This document shows, in pieces, positions 32,194 to 44,200 of a stretch of DNA of 64,000 bases. Where the stretch lies: positions 7,046,501 to 7,110,500 of the forward strand of contig NC_056406.1 in assembly GCF_905147365.1 (NCBI RefSeq), read 5' to 3'. Origin of the DNA: Aricia agestis. Taxonomy: Eukaryota > Arthropoda > Insecta > Lepidoptera > Lycaenidae. A model generated the notes under the pieces. It made no database searches. It saw nothing but the letters and a program-made list of their open reading frames with translations, and was not told where the DNA came from. The position numbers were made by a program, and so were the translations under genes. The stretch's first letter is position 1; each line of letters opens with the position of its first letter.

Positions 32194-33325
32194 GTACAAT
32201 CTTATAGTTGCATTGTAGGTTTTTGTGTTATTTCACAAACTATTTCCTTGTAAACCTGAAGTATTTTGGTATATGCATGATAAACACTGCACCAAAGAGG
32301 TAAATAATTCAATATTACTTACTTTTAACAAGAATTTTCAGAACACAACCTTTTAACCTTTAGATGTATGTATAACATGCTCCGGATAAACATTGACACA
32401 CCTAAACTACTAGAAAAGTTAAATAATTGATATGATATTATCAATCCCAATTAGAAACCCAATTAGCTAAATTCTCATATGAGCACTTTTTCATTTATAA
32501 CTTCTTCTCTTGACGACAATATGGTATTATATGATGGGAATAGTGTAAATCACTAAATTTTACTCAAAAACAAAAACCTACATTATAGTACTTTTCCAAA
32601 AAAGACTTACTTAATAAGAATTGCATAACAAACATATGGAACTTATTGTTCATAAAACATAATATTATCATAGGAACATATATTATTATGTATTACCAAA
32701 AATACTTTTGTACTTACCTCAATAATAATAATAAGTATTAGTTTTATATTAAATTAAAACTTACTATGTACTTCTTAGGAACCTATCTTAGGAGCATTTC
32801 GTACAATCTTTTGATTGCAGTAGGTCTTTGTGTTATTTCACAAACTATTTCCTTGTAAACCATGCATGATAAACGCTGCACCAAAGAGGTAAATTCAAAG
32901 GTATTACTTTCTCAATAACAAGAATTTTGAGAACACAACCTTTGAAACTTTAGATTCAAGTATATTCACGAATAAATATTGACACACACACATACACCTA
33001 AACTACTAGAAAAGTTAAATCATTGATAATATAAAATCCAAATTATCTAAATTCTCATATGCACTTTTTCATTTATAACTTCTCTTGACTACAATATGAT
33101 ATAATATACAATGGGAATAGTCACTAAAACTCAAAAATATAATCCTACATTACTTATAGTACTTTTTCCAAAAAGACATAACAAAAATTGCATAACAAAC
33201 ATACTTATTGTTCATAAAACATAATATTTTCATTGGAACTTATATTGCTATTACCAAAAATTCTTTTGTACCTCAATAATAATAATATTAGTTTTATATT
33301 ACTTATTACATTAAAATTTTAAATA
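32194..33325 (+). repeat. Diverged tandem duplication of ~600 bp non-coding DNA
   Basis: Unit 1 (about 32194-32765) and unit 2 (about 32801-33325) are direct copies offset by 607 bp. Shared blocks in the same order include TTGTGTTATTTCACAAACTA, GCACCAAAGAGGTAAAT, TAAACTACTAGAAAAGTTAA, CACTTTTTCATTTATAACTT and TTGTTCATAAAACATAATAT. Unit 2 is shorter through many small deletions. Neither unit is coding nor has transposon ends. Confidence 0.75.
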
Positions 33326-33388
33326 CATGAGGACTTTAGTAAGTCCTCATGTATTATACATTTTAAAAAGATGTGGTCGTTTTAGGGA

Positions 33389-33580
33389 CCTATCAGACAG
33401 AGTGGTCACGCGTTGAAGCATTTGCGTTGGAGCAGTCAGTGTGTGACTGAGGAGCAATTCTAACACATTCAGAACTCCTCCTGTGTGAGTATATAGAGAT
33501 ACTCACACGGGAGGCATTCTACAACATAATACAACACAAAGAACACAAAACCCTTGACCGCTCTCTGTCTGAGATATCCC
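33389..33580. repeat. Nested inverted repeats
   Basis: An outer imperfect pair (ATCAGACAGAGTGGTCA and TGACCGCTCTCTGTCTGA) encloses an inner stem-loop at 33477-33514 (CCTCCTGTGTGAGTAT, 6-nt loop, ATACTCACACGGGAGG). It is probably a small hairpin element. Confidence 0.45.
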
Positions 33581-36097
33581 AGGCAATTTCCCATAGTTGC
33601 AACTTGCAATGCAGTTTCTAATTGTTATTGGTTTGCCAAATAAAAGTCTGAAATTATAATATTGTTTTTATCTTTCATCAAAAGTTGGTATTTGAACTCC
33701 TTTAATAATAATAAATTAATATTTACACAAGGGATATTTGATTCATCTTCTTTGATTTTAAGTGACAAGACCTTGTTTAAGATTTCCGCTGTATAAATAT
33801 TTTTAGAAGTATAATATAAAAGAGATTTAACACTTGCCTATCTGATACTAGGTTGATAATAAGGTGTAAGACAAATGTAGTACCTATTGATGAAAGCTGT
33901 GTATGAATATGTATCTAAGGTAGGTATATTTAAGTGAGAAAATAAATGAAAAAACATTTAAAAACGAGTATTTATTAAATTTCTTTTAATTAAAGCTTTT
34001 GAGTGAATATATATTATCTTCCTAGGACTTCGTCATCATTACACTTGCAATTCTTTATTATAAAATGTAGTACTTATAGTATCTCAGTGTTAGCAATCAT
34101 CCTTTATCCTGAAAAATATTTGGTTCAGCGTACACAGTACTAATAATGTAAAATGCCTTACAAGGCACAAAAAGGGGATTATTAAACTTATAAATTGCCT
34201 GTTTATGTTACAATAATACCTATTTGAAAGCTCAAAAAAACGTAGGTGTTCAAGAATGAGTTCAAGTTCAACAAACTATGTTCAACTCATGACATCAACT
34301 CTGTTGTAATGCATGTAATTGTAATCCACAAGTTTGATGCATTTCTAATACTTTTTCATGGTAGATTATTTAGCGTAGGTATCAAGTAGGTATAGGATAT
34401 AATAAACTTATCAATTTCTTGCTTAAAACATAATCTCTATAAACTTAATAACAATATCCAATTATCTTTTTTTTTTGTCTCCTTCTTCTTCTCTTTTTTA
34501 ATTGCCGACTCAGTTAGTTGCCAATGTCAGAGAATTCTTTCTCCTCTAGATCGCCATGCTTGTGATAATATAAACATGAAGGAGTGTTATTTTCTCAGTG
34601 TTTTCATAAAGGGCTTATAAAATACCAAAAAATATAAATAAAACCATTTACACATTTATAATAATTACCTTTAAATACAATAAATCGGTGCAAAAGTAAC
34701 TATTCCTACATTGACCACGTTTTATATTAGAAAATAGTATATTTTATAATAAAAAATATTAATCTTTTTTTAAACTATATTTTCATCTTGATTTACAATT
34801 TTTCCGTTAGTCGTTATGGCTAAGCCATTTCAATTCCTAAAAAAAAAAACAATTCCGTTAGTCAAATTTGACGTTCGTGTTTGACATTTCTTAATCCAGT
34901 TCAGAGACAAATATTACAGGTTAAAACCATTGAGAAGTAAAAGTGCACATGATACGGAAACATAACCATTCACTTTACAACTGTTTACATACCTGCACGG
35001 ATTAGCTCAGGTTTTGACAAAGTTAATGATAGGGGGGCAGGCCGGTTGCTCATTCTCATTTTAATAGTTTAAAAAACTTACGAAGTGCTTGAAGAGAAAT
35101 AATAATATTATAATAATATATGTATAATATATAAAAATTGAGTCTCGTAGGTGCAGAATTTGATTATTATTATTTGTTCCTTTATGTCTTGAAGTCTATT
35201 TTCATGGGTGCTTGGTACCGATTGTCTATTTGTCATGGGTGCAGGGTGTCCCTGTCTACCTATTTGTCCGAAAGACACGTACCATGTATGTAGGTAGAGT
35301 TGCATAGGTATTAAAATAAATAGATTAACGAAATAAATTCATGAAAACAATAAGGGCTTCATACAAGATGTCGCGTTGCATATTTTAATAAAACGTCTCT
35401 TTGTTATTCTACGCGCAAAGAAAACAATTTGCTCTAATGAAGATGTCTAAGAAAAATAAGAAATAACGATGTTAAAAGCATTATTATAATGAAACTTTGC
35501 ATTGAAAATGATTTTTAGTTACTGTAAGTACGGAAAAAAAAACATTTTCTGCTGTTTTTGACGCCTTGACAATACTTCTGTTATTGGAATAGCCAGTGTA
35601 CTTTTTAAAGAGCCAATTTAATTTTCATTTAAAAAAATGTGTAAAAGGTAGGATCATAATGTTTTTAGCAGAAAACTATAGCAATTGAATAAAAGAAAAT
35701 AACACCTCAAATCGTAATACTTTATTTATCTATTTAAATGGATGAAATAGATTTCAATTTTAAAAACACCGAAAACAGTAACATTTTTGTAGAAAACTAG
35801 ACAACGTTTATACGTACAGCTACAATTTTAACATTATACGTTGCTTTTACAGCAACTTGTCATAGAAAATAGTGGTACTTAGATGTTTAGATAATAATTA
35901 TTGTAGTTTTGTAAATAATATTCCAGTGCATCCGCACATCACTTATAAGATGGCCTGCTGTAATACAATACGGTGGACCTGTGATGGAGGCTCCTTTTCG
36001 GACATAAACTAATCACATAATAAACACAAATAAATAACATTTTAGCTAACTTAGACTAGGAAGGCTCAGACTTTAGACAGATAAACATAGTTTATAC
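33581..36097. other. Gene-free AT-rich stretch
   Basis: No gene was found. TTCTTCTTCT-rich sequence followed by GAGTTGCCAATGTCA-like words occurs at about 34478-34535 and also at about 30885-30950, a weak dispersed repeat. Longest open frames are short and without recognisable motifs. Confidence 0.5.
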
Positions 36098-36134
36098 CAT
36101 AGACTTAATATATACTGTCGTAATTAAGTCAATG
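36098..36134 (+). repeat. Micro-palindrome insert, 37 bp, 8-bp TSD
   Basis: It starts CATAGACTTAATATATACTG and ends ATTAAGTCAATG. Both sides carry an exact GTTTATAC (36090-36097 and 36135-36142). This is one of the cleanest examples in the window of a 33-41 bp palindromic insert with an 8-bp target duplication. Confidence 0.75.
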
Positions 36135-36142
36135 GTTTATAC

Positions 36143-36747
36143 GTACAATAAGATTAAACTAATACATAATATACATATTTGATAATATTACATATTTTCA
36201 AAACTATAGAACCTTAAAATGAAAGTTACACCTACTTTCGAGTTAGTATAGGCACAGGAAGATTTGAAGATTTTAGGTATTTCATTAATTTTGGTCTACT
36301 TTTAGTTTTCTTTTATCCAATACTAAAATTCGCATAACACATTAAATGACTTTTATACTTTCAGGCGACTAAAGAGTAGACCGCACGCATTACTTATACA
36401 ATATCAACATCATTGCATTTTAAAATATGAGAGTAAAATATGATACTGTTGCAATTGCTAAAAGTTGTTAAAGTTGCGTACGAAATAGATACAAATATAG
36501 ACTATCCGATATATAAAATCGTAGAAAGTTCTTTAGAAAAATATAGTTTAACAACAACACGAACATTTATATATGCACTTAAAGTAGAAGCGTATTCCGT
36601 ATTGTATATCATACAATCTACACTTAATACTGAGATTAGTTACTCTAACTAGAACTAAGGTCTACAACTACGATATAAGGCCACTAGCGACTCGACAAGT
36701 TTGTATATTTCTAAATATCAAATAAATTACTGAAATGCGGTTTTCAG
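36143..36747. other. Gene-free stretch
   Basis: AT-rich sequence. An open frame of 70 codons at 36440-36652 has no recognisable motif and is not supported. Confidence 0.5.
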
Positions 36748-36841
36748 ACCAAAGATTCTCGCCGCGGAAACATCAGACAGTTCACATAGTCCAGGGCCCA
36801 GGGTGCTTTCGTGTAGTCACTCGAGCGTCATGGAGACCTAG
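36748..36841 (+). CDS. Candidate isolated terminal exon (unknown)
   Basis: A GC-rich island in AT-rich surroundings follows an acceptor-like GCGGTTTTCAG. In one phase it encodes PKILAAETSDSSHSPGPRV and ends SSVMET with a TAG stop. Serine/proline-rich tails of this sort are common at protein C-termini. No upstream exon on the plus strand was recognised, and the protein is not identified. Weak call. Confidence 0.2.
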
Positions 36842-38589
36842 TAGGTTTTTTACATAAGATAAAACTGATAAAAAAAAAATAAGAGCGTTTTTTATTCAAA
36901 AAAAATGCTTATTTTGGTTAATTATAACAATATTTCAGACAGCAAAAATTAAATCATTTAGTTTAGTGTAACATAAAATATCTGCGTAGCTTAGTTAAGG
37001 AAATATGAAGCTTTATTTTTTTAAATTTTAAAAGGTCCATACAGTCTTACCTAACCTTTGAATCGTCAGTGCTTTATATGGAAGCTTCTTTGGGGTATAC
37101 TAAACAATAATCTGACAGATCCGATGGCAATATTACGACTAATATTCGAAAATACTTAACTTTTTTTTTAACCCACCACGTGAGAAATCTGATTTCTATG
37201 CCATGACAACTAGACACATGTCGGAAGCCTATACAAGCTTAATCTGACACGCTCGAGCTTGTCGCCAAATCCCCTCTTCCCTAACTATAGGGACAATTTG
37301 AAAATGAAAACTTCCATTCTGAGTAATTAGTGTATCTACTACAACCTGCCAATGACGCAAGGAACACACATCAATTGCAAAAAATAATAACATATTTTAT
37401 TCAATTCAGTGCAAAGAAAACAAGTTTTTTCAAAAAAAATCATATGTTGCGAAGTTGAGCTTCTACGTAATAAAAATTGGCACGCGTGTAGAATAAATTT
37501 CATATACAGCAGGTGCAAAAAGTTCCCTGGTCTCTCTCAAGGGGCTGCGGCAATTTTGTATATTATATTTAGGTAAAATGTATCCAAAATCAATAAAATT
37601 ACTGTGATATTATATTTTACGCAAAGAAGTAAGTTTTATTTTTAATACTTAAATAAGTAATATTTTTTTATTATTTATTAAAAAGAAAACAATATTTTTA
37701 AAATCGAGATAATGTATATATTTTTTTGCGCTACGAGCCTTATATCTTACTGGTTGCTTAGTAATAGTTATAAACAGTGGAATACCTACTATTATTCCTA
37801 AAACATTGACCTTACCTATGGAAGTATTGACAATAATCAACATCTATTTAAACCGAATATAACATCAAAATCGACAGGATCACTTAGGAAATATTACTAG
37901 ATGAAGTATAGGAAATCAAGTCATACAGAACTTAGTATATAGTCAAAATCAGTAACTATATTTCCCTTACTTATAAAAATATTTACACAGCGAATGGTTG
38001 AACAAGTTCTACTTATTATGTATTTTTGTTTAGCGTAATGGAAACACCTAATGAAATACATAATATAACATGACAATACATATATTATTATCAGTAAGGG
38101 GATTTTATATAAAAAAACATCCACAGTACATTAAGACTGTATTTTTTTAAACTCGTTGCAAAAGAAAATATGTGGAACGCCGAATGATTTTTAAAAATTA
38201 TACCCCTTCCTCGTAAAGTTTGATAAACACAAATAAACCAAAGAAGCTAAGTCACATTGATTTTTACTCTAAGGACCCACTGCAAACTTAACGTAAATGG
38301 ACTATTAAGGACCTTTTACGCTGAAATAAATGTTTTACAGTCTATTGAATGACGAAATAAACGCTAAAGGGAATGAAAAAATTAATTTAAATGTTAAAAT
38401 AAAACAATTTGGAATAAAATGGCAACCTTTGATGCTTTTGTTCGTTCAACATTTCATTTATCGGAAAATTGTCGACTTATTTTATATTAATTTGCCTCCA
38501 TTGTCTTTAAAAGTACAGCGAGATTTCCTATCGTTTTAACAGTCATAAAAAAAGCGTAAAAGACAATCTTTGTGATAAAATAAAATTAT
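36842..38589. other. Gene-free AT-rich stretch
   Basis: Nothing recognisable apart from poly(A/T) runs. Short frames at 37649, 37921 (minus) and 38330 (plus) lack motifs. Confidence 0.5.
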
Positions 38590-38981
38590 ACGTGGGAGAG
38601 TCATGCTTCGGCACGAATGGGCCGGCTCGACCGGAGAAATACCACGTTCTCACATAGAACCGGCGTGAAACAGCGCTTGCGCTGTGTTTCGCCGAGTAAG
38701 TGAGTTTACCGGAGGCCCAATCCCCTACCCTATTCCCTTCCCATACCCTCCCCTATTCCCTTCCCTTCCCTTCCCTACCCTCCCGTATTCCCTTCCTTTT
38801 CCTTCCCTACCCTCCCCTATTCCCTTCCCTTCCTTACCCTCCCCTGTTACCCTATTCCCTCTTAAAAGGCCGGCAACGCACTTGCAGCTCTTCTGATGCT
38901 GCGAGTGTCCATGGGCGACGGTTGTTGCTTTCCATCAGGTGATGTTTGCTCGTTGGCCCCTTATTTTATATTAAAAAAAAA
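38590..38981 (+). mobile_element. Retroposon family C, near full length
   Basis: It begins ACGTGGGAGAGTCATGCTTC. Next come GGCTCGACCGGAGAAATACC, GCGCTTGCGCTGTGTTTCGC and a variable CCCTTCC/CCCTAC tract of about 150 bp (38720-38860). The 3' unique part (GGCCGGCAACGCACTTGCAG, TTTCCATCAGGTGA) follows, then an A-rich tail. Copies are at 42398 and, truncated on the minus strand, within 54665-54855. The parts resemble a SINE with an internal tandem repeat. No tRNA-type promoter boxes are evident. Confidence 0.65.
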
Positions 38982-39606
38982 CTTATTTGTTTTCATAATT
39001 TGATATGGTTTATTAGAAATTACGTTTACTTACGGAACTACCTACTAGAAAAATTAATAATTCATTGATAAAGTTGATAGGTTTTCGTGATCTTATTTTT
39101 AAGAACAATAAACATGGTGAAATAAGAATAAGTGACAACCCTTAAAATATAGTCTTCAATAAACTTACTGTAACGTAACGTCACTACAATAATTATTATA
39201 AATTAAGTATCTACCGAAAAACTTACATTAAAAAGACTTAGGAATCTATAGAATAACACTTATAATCGATATTCAACATCTATATGGTACATCACATAAT
39301 ATGGAAATTTTCGACCAGAAATTATTAATTTTGCCTCCTTGTAGAAGTAAGAAAATTTATTACAAAAGAACTTTGCTTAAATTATAATACATCGAATTAA
39401 AAAGCTAAGAACAAGCCACATAGACATTGAAATTTAAATATTTAAACAAACAAAACTCTATCTGGTGATCTAATTCCATAACAAGGTTAGTTCTCCATTC
39501 ATATGCATCAGGCAAATAGCAGACGGGCTTCAAATTTGCTCGCTGCTGCATAAATTGAAACTCTCGGTGTATTTGTACATGAAAGTATGCAATTCTCAAG
39601 GTAGGA
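38982..39606. other. Gene-free stretch
   Basis: AT-rich sequence with no recognisable gene or repeat. Confidence 0.45.
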
Positions 39607-39614
39607 GCCGAAAT

Positions 39615-40614
39615 CAGGGCTCGGAACCGGTTTGAAAATACCGGTTTATTTCGGTTAAAAACCGGTAAATATATCGTTCTTTTATTTACCAGTTAAACAA
39701 GCACCACTTTTGTGAATATAATACCAAATTGAGATAGAAGTAGGATGTTTAAGGGCTCCACGAAGTGAAAAATTTTGACGAAAATTATTTAAACATTTTT
39801 TTTATGTACAATGAGGACGGCAATTCAAAAAAATTTCATTAGTTAGCATTTGTCTAATTTGTTGAAAAATTAACTTTAAGTTAAATTTCCAACGGGATCA
39901 AAAATATTCGGAATACACCATAAGTTTTTAAAAATTTTAAATTAATATTTACAATATTTCGCGGTCCGAAATTCGACCTTTCGCGGTCCGCACACGGACC
40001 GCGGTCCGCCTGTTGCCTGCCGCTGACTTAGACTATAAAACAAATACACTTTTTAAATCGAGTAAAATAAAAAATAAACACTACATTTTTTAATTGATAG
40101 TTGTTAAATACCTAATAGAAAACTAATTACCTATTAAAATCTGTATAATCATTTTGTAAAAATCAAAATTGTATGAAACGAGATGGTTGCCGATAACAGG
40201 CATAAATCATAATATTCATCCTACAGCACACATACATACTACATAGTAATTACAAAGTCCATTACTATTACTGAATTCTGATGAATATAATTAGCACATT
40301 AACATATACTTTCCGTTCTTAAAACAACGCTGAAACCCCCAAAATTGTATCTATAAGGAATCAGTTCCGTCTGCACCTTCTGAACCATGGTATACCTTGA
40401 TGCAAAATCTTACTTTTCGCTTGCGCACGAGGTGGCAACGTCGCGCGCGGCAAATTACCGGTTAATTTTCAATACCAAAACCGAAATTAAAGAAAAACCG
40501 GTATTCTGCGTTTACCGGTTTTTACCGGTAAAGTGCAACCTTTAACCGAAATCGATTCGGTTAGGGGTCAATGACCGAAACCAGTTTTGTTCTGCAACCG
40601 GTTTCCGAGCCCTG
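39615..40614. mobile_element. Non-autonomous hAT element, 1000 bp
   Basis: Exact 8-bp duplications GCCGAAAT lie at 39607-39614 and 40615-40622. The termini are CAGGGCTCGGAACCGGTTT on both sides (inverted). ACCGGT palindromes are clustered at both ends (several within 60 bp left and 170 bp right), as expected for hAT subterminal binding sites. A foreign GC-rich piece with CGCGGTCCG repeats near 39960-40025 looks like the end of another hAT. No transposase frame is present. Confidence 0.85.
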
Positions 40615-41155
40615 GCCGAAATAGAAAAATAAGATGCATAATACCAGCATTAATTAAGAGTCTTAAAGATCTCGTAGCATAGTTTATAAGCATTCAAATA
40701 TTCACAACAAAATACTTTACAGAGTTATTGTTTTACATTGTTATAATACAGGTGATAAAGTATTCTTACAACAAGAATATCATAAAAATATGAACACGAG
40801 GAGACAAAATTATATGTTATAAGATATGGGAGAAGTTCCAAACAGTTATAGCCTAATAAAGCTTCTTTTTACCCTCAAAAAGTTATTGCCGGTTCTCTGT
40901 GTAGACATCGATGAAATAAGAAAGATATTTTCTACTTATAATGAAATAAGAACTAAAAACGAATATTTTTAGGCAAACTTCAGAAAAAAAATTATCTTTA
41001 GACCAGCCAACAAGGTACGTTTTAAACCGTCCATCGTGGCAGCCGGCTGCCGCTTGGGGCTTGATAGGTTAAACATAAAAATATTCCATTGATTTTGTAA
41101 TTTGCAATTAATAATACGGTGAAATATTGTGGACGCTCAAACATAAAACAAGTCA
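40615..41155. other. Gene-free stretch downstream of the RGK gene
   Basis: No gene or repeat was recognised. It lies beyond the likely RGK poly(A) signal. Confidence 0.45.
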
Positions 41156-41161
41156 TTTATT
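41156..41161 (-). terminator. Putative poly(A) signal of the RGK gene
   Basis: AATAAA on the minus strand, about 42 nt downstream of the RGK stop codon at 41203-41205. It is the first such hexamer after the stop. A 3' UTR this short would be unusual, so a more distal signal may be used as well. Confidence 0.4.
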
Positions 41162-41202
41162 TTGCAAATAAAAGTAAAAATACCATGGAATTTAGTAAGA
41201 AG

Positions 41203-44200
41203 CTACAGAACATGCAGGTTCTCGCAAGATTTGGACTTAGAGATGTCGTTGATGCAGATCTTCTGCAGCAGCTCGCGGGCGATGCTGAGCGAGATGTGCG
41301 TGCGGGAGCTCGCCAGCTTCGACGGCTTGGCCTCCTGGTGGAAAGAGAAGTATAATTACGTGAGTATAGTAATTTAAGTAAGTATAGACAAGAAACGCAC
41401 GTGCGCAACACCATACAAGTTGCCAAACTCATCTGGCACGCCCACTGCTTAAATAAGGTAAAGTAATAAAAAACTTTTGGTACTCGCAGTACTAAAAGAT
41501 TCTAAAAAATGTGTGGCTCACATTCAGTTAAAAGCTCGCTCAGCTCACTTCGTCTTAGCCGCAGCTCAGCCATAATCACTTAAGCGAAGAATGTAAACAA
41601 TTATGTTATTGACGTTTGCGGGAACATCGGGGAATCAGAGCATTGAACAAATTCAATTATGAAGTTTATGAAGCCAGAAAATATTTCAAGGCGCGACTTC
41701 GAAGCATGCAGTCTTCGAGCATAATCTTAAATATTTTAGGTTCTGTACAAAGTAAAATACTAAAAATGAGTTTTTGCGAACAATTCTAGTAAATCTTTTT
41801 TAAGATGTAAATTTTAGCGTTACGTTATAATGATTGCGGAATCAGTTTTTGTTTGACCGCAATCTCTTTAACGTTACGAACAACTCATTGAGTGTACGCC
41901 GAAAGAAATTAGTTATTTCTTTCGTGAGTTAGGGGCATAATCAGTGTTTCCGTGTACAAATTGTAGCAATAATTTGGAATTACGTAATACCACAGTATAG
42001 CAATATGACATATCCCTATGCTATACTGTGGTAATGCCTTCTTTTGTTGTTTCGATGTAAGGCGATTGAACCGAGTAATAAATTAAGCCATAGACATAAT
42101 ATAATATATATTATGTCTATGAATTAAGCAATAGTAAAGGATTTTTTTTTTAATTTGTAAAAGAAATTGTAGCTAAGAGCTATAATTATATTATGTTGTA
42201 GTACCTAAGTAGTTAGTATCATGCAAGATTTCAGGCACCGTCATAATCAATCTATTTCAATCATCTCGGAGTGAGCGTCAAAATGATTGATTCCTAGTTA
42301 GTATAGGGCTTGAACAGAATTATCAAAGACAAATTAAGGAGCTCTAGGAGAGATATAGGAAAAAATAGTACCATGTTACACGTACGTAATGTTAGTTTAT
42401 ACGTGGGAGAGCCATGCTTCGACACGAATGGGCGGGCTCGACCGGAGAAATACCACGTTCTCACAGAAAACCGGCGTGAAACAGTGCTTGCGCTGTGTTT
42501 CGCCGAGTGAGTGAGTTTACCGGAGGCCCAATCCCCTACCCTATTCCCTTCCCTACCCTCCCCTATTCCCTTCCATTCCCATCCTTACCCTCCCCTATTA
42601 CCCTGTTCCCTCTTAAAAGGCCGGCAACGCACTTGCAACTCTTCTGATGCTGCGAGTGTCCATGAGCGACGGAAGTTGCTTTCCATCAGGTGACCCGTTT
42701 GCTCGTTTGCCCCCTTATTGCATAATAAAAAAAAATGTTACAAATGATCGTCGGATTTCTTAAAACTAGAGATCGCCCAATGGTCGAAATTCGACCTTAG
42801 TTTCAACGACATTAGGACTACTACCTATATTTTGTAAAAAATATTGACTTTATCATTTTTTTTCAACTCTTGTCTCTGGGACTTAGCTGATCTCAGACTG
42901 GCCGTGTAAGCATTGTCTAATAGTATCTAGATTCAATAAAAAAAACTATAATCTATTTTCAATTTGTCAACTTGTTGTCAACAGACTTCAACCATAAATA
43001 AAAGAGTATAATTCGTATGTATAGGCTTGTCACTCAAAAATCTGTCATTTCTCATGTGTGTGTGTTGTAGTGTGTGTAATGTTTTATTTGTTAAAAAAAT
43101 GTATGATAAAAGCATAATTTCAAAATAATATTAGTTCATCATATGCACTCCTTCATCATATCCTACTTCCTATCCTGCTTCCTACTAATATTATAAAGGC
43201 GAAAGTTTGTTTGGATGTATGGATGTGTGGATGTATGGATGTATGGAATGTTTGTTACTCTTTCACGCAAAAACTACTGTACGGATTTTAATGAAACTTT
43301 ACAATAATGTAGCTTATACATCAGAATAACACATAGGCTACAATTTTAACCGACTTTCAAAATGGGGGAGGTGTTATGTTCGTTTTCTTATATTCAACGA
43401 TTACTCTGCCGTTTGTTAACCGATTTTCAAAATTTTTCTTTTGGTGTATAGAGTATCATTCCAATTTGGTATTATATTCACAAAAGTGGTGATCTGAGGA
43501 AGGATGCATAAGTAATCGAGGGAACTCCCCAAAATTTATATGGAAACATGTGGTGACTTCGGTTTCGTGAGAAGTATTCTAAGCATAGGCTACCAACAAG
43601 TAAGATTTTGCACCGAGGTATACCTGGTATACCGTGGTTCGGAAGGTGCTGAGAGAACTCCTGATTCTTTATAGATACAAGTTTGGGAGTTTCGGCGTTG
43701 TTTTAAGAACGGAAAGCATATGCTACTATGCAAATGACATTCATCATCATCATCATCATCATCATCATATTATACCATATATCTATATCTACCATATTAT
43801 ACCATATATCGTTCCATGGTTATGACTTATGAGCCTATAATGACCCTGTTATTGGTACTTTTCATAGTCTTTTAGATCTAGGCTCGAGTTTGTCAAGCGA
43901 TAATTGAAAAAAATCTATACTTAATATTATAAACCTGAAGTGTATGTTTGCTTGAACGCGCTAATCTCAGGAACTACTGGTCCGATTTAAAAACTTATTT
44001 CAGTGTTAGATAGCTAATTTATCAGGTAAGACTAGAATATATATTTATTATCACGCTAAGATTAATACGACCGAAGAAACTCAGTAAAATGTGGGAAAAA
44101 CGGGGGAAATATTAGAAATTACGAACTACTGGAGCAATTTTTATGGCAATATTTAAAACAGATATAGAGTAAACCAAGTGAAGGGAGTAGGAACATAAGA

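Noticed and set aside
33477..33514. Possible microRNA hairpin
   Set aside because: The stem is only about 16 bp with a 6-nt loop, too short for a pre-miRNA, and it lies within a larger inverted repeat.
38684..38942. Overlapping plus-strand frames rich in Pro/Phe/Ser/Leu
   Set aside because: They are translations of the CCCTTCC tract of a retroposon.
41119..41432. Plus-strand frames over the last RGK exon
   Set aside because: They are shadows of the minus-strand exon that ends CENLHVL.
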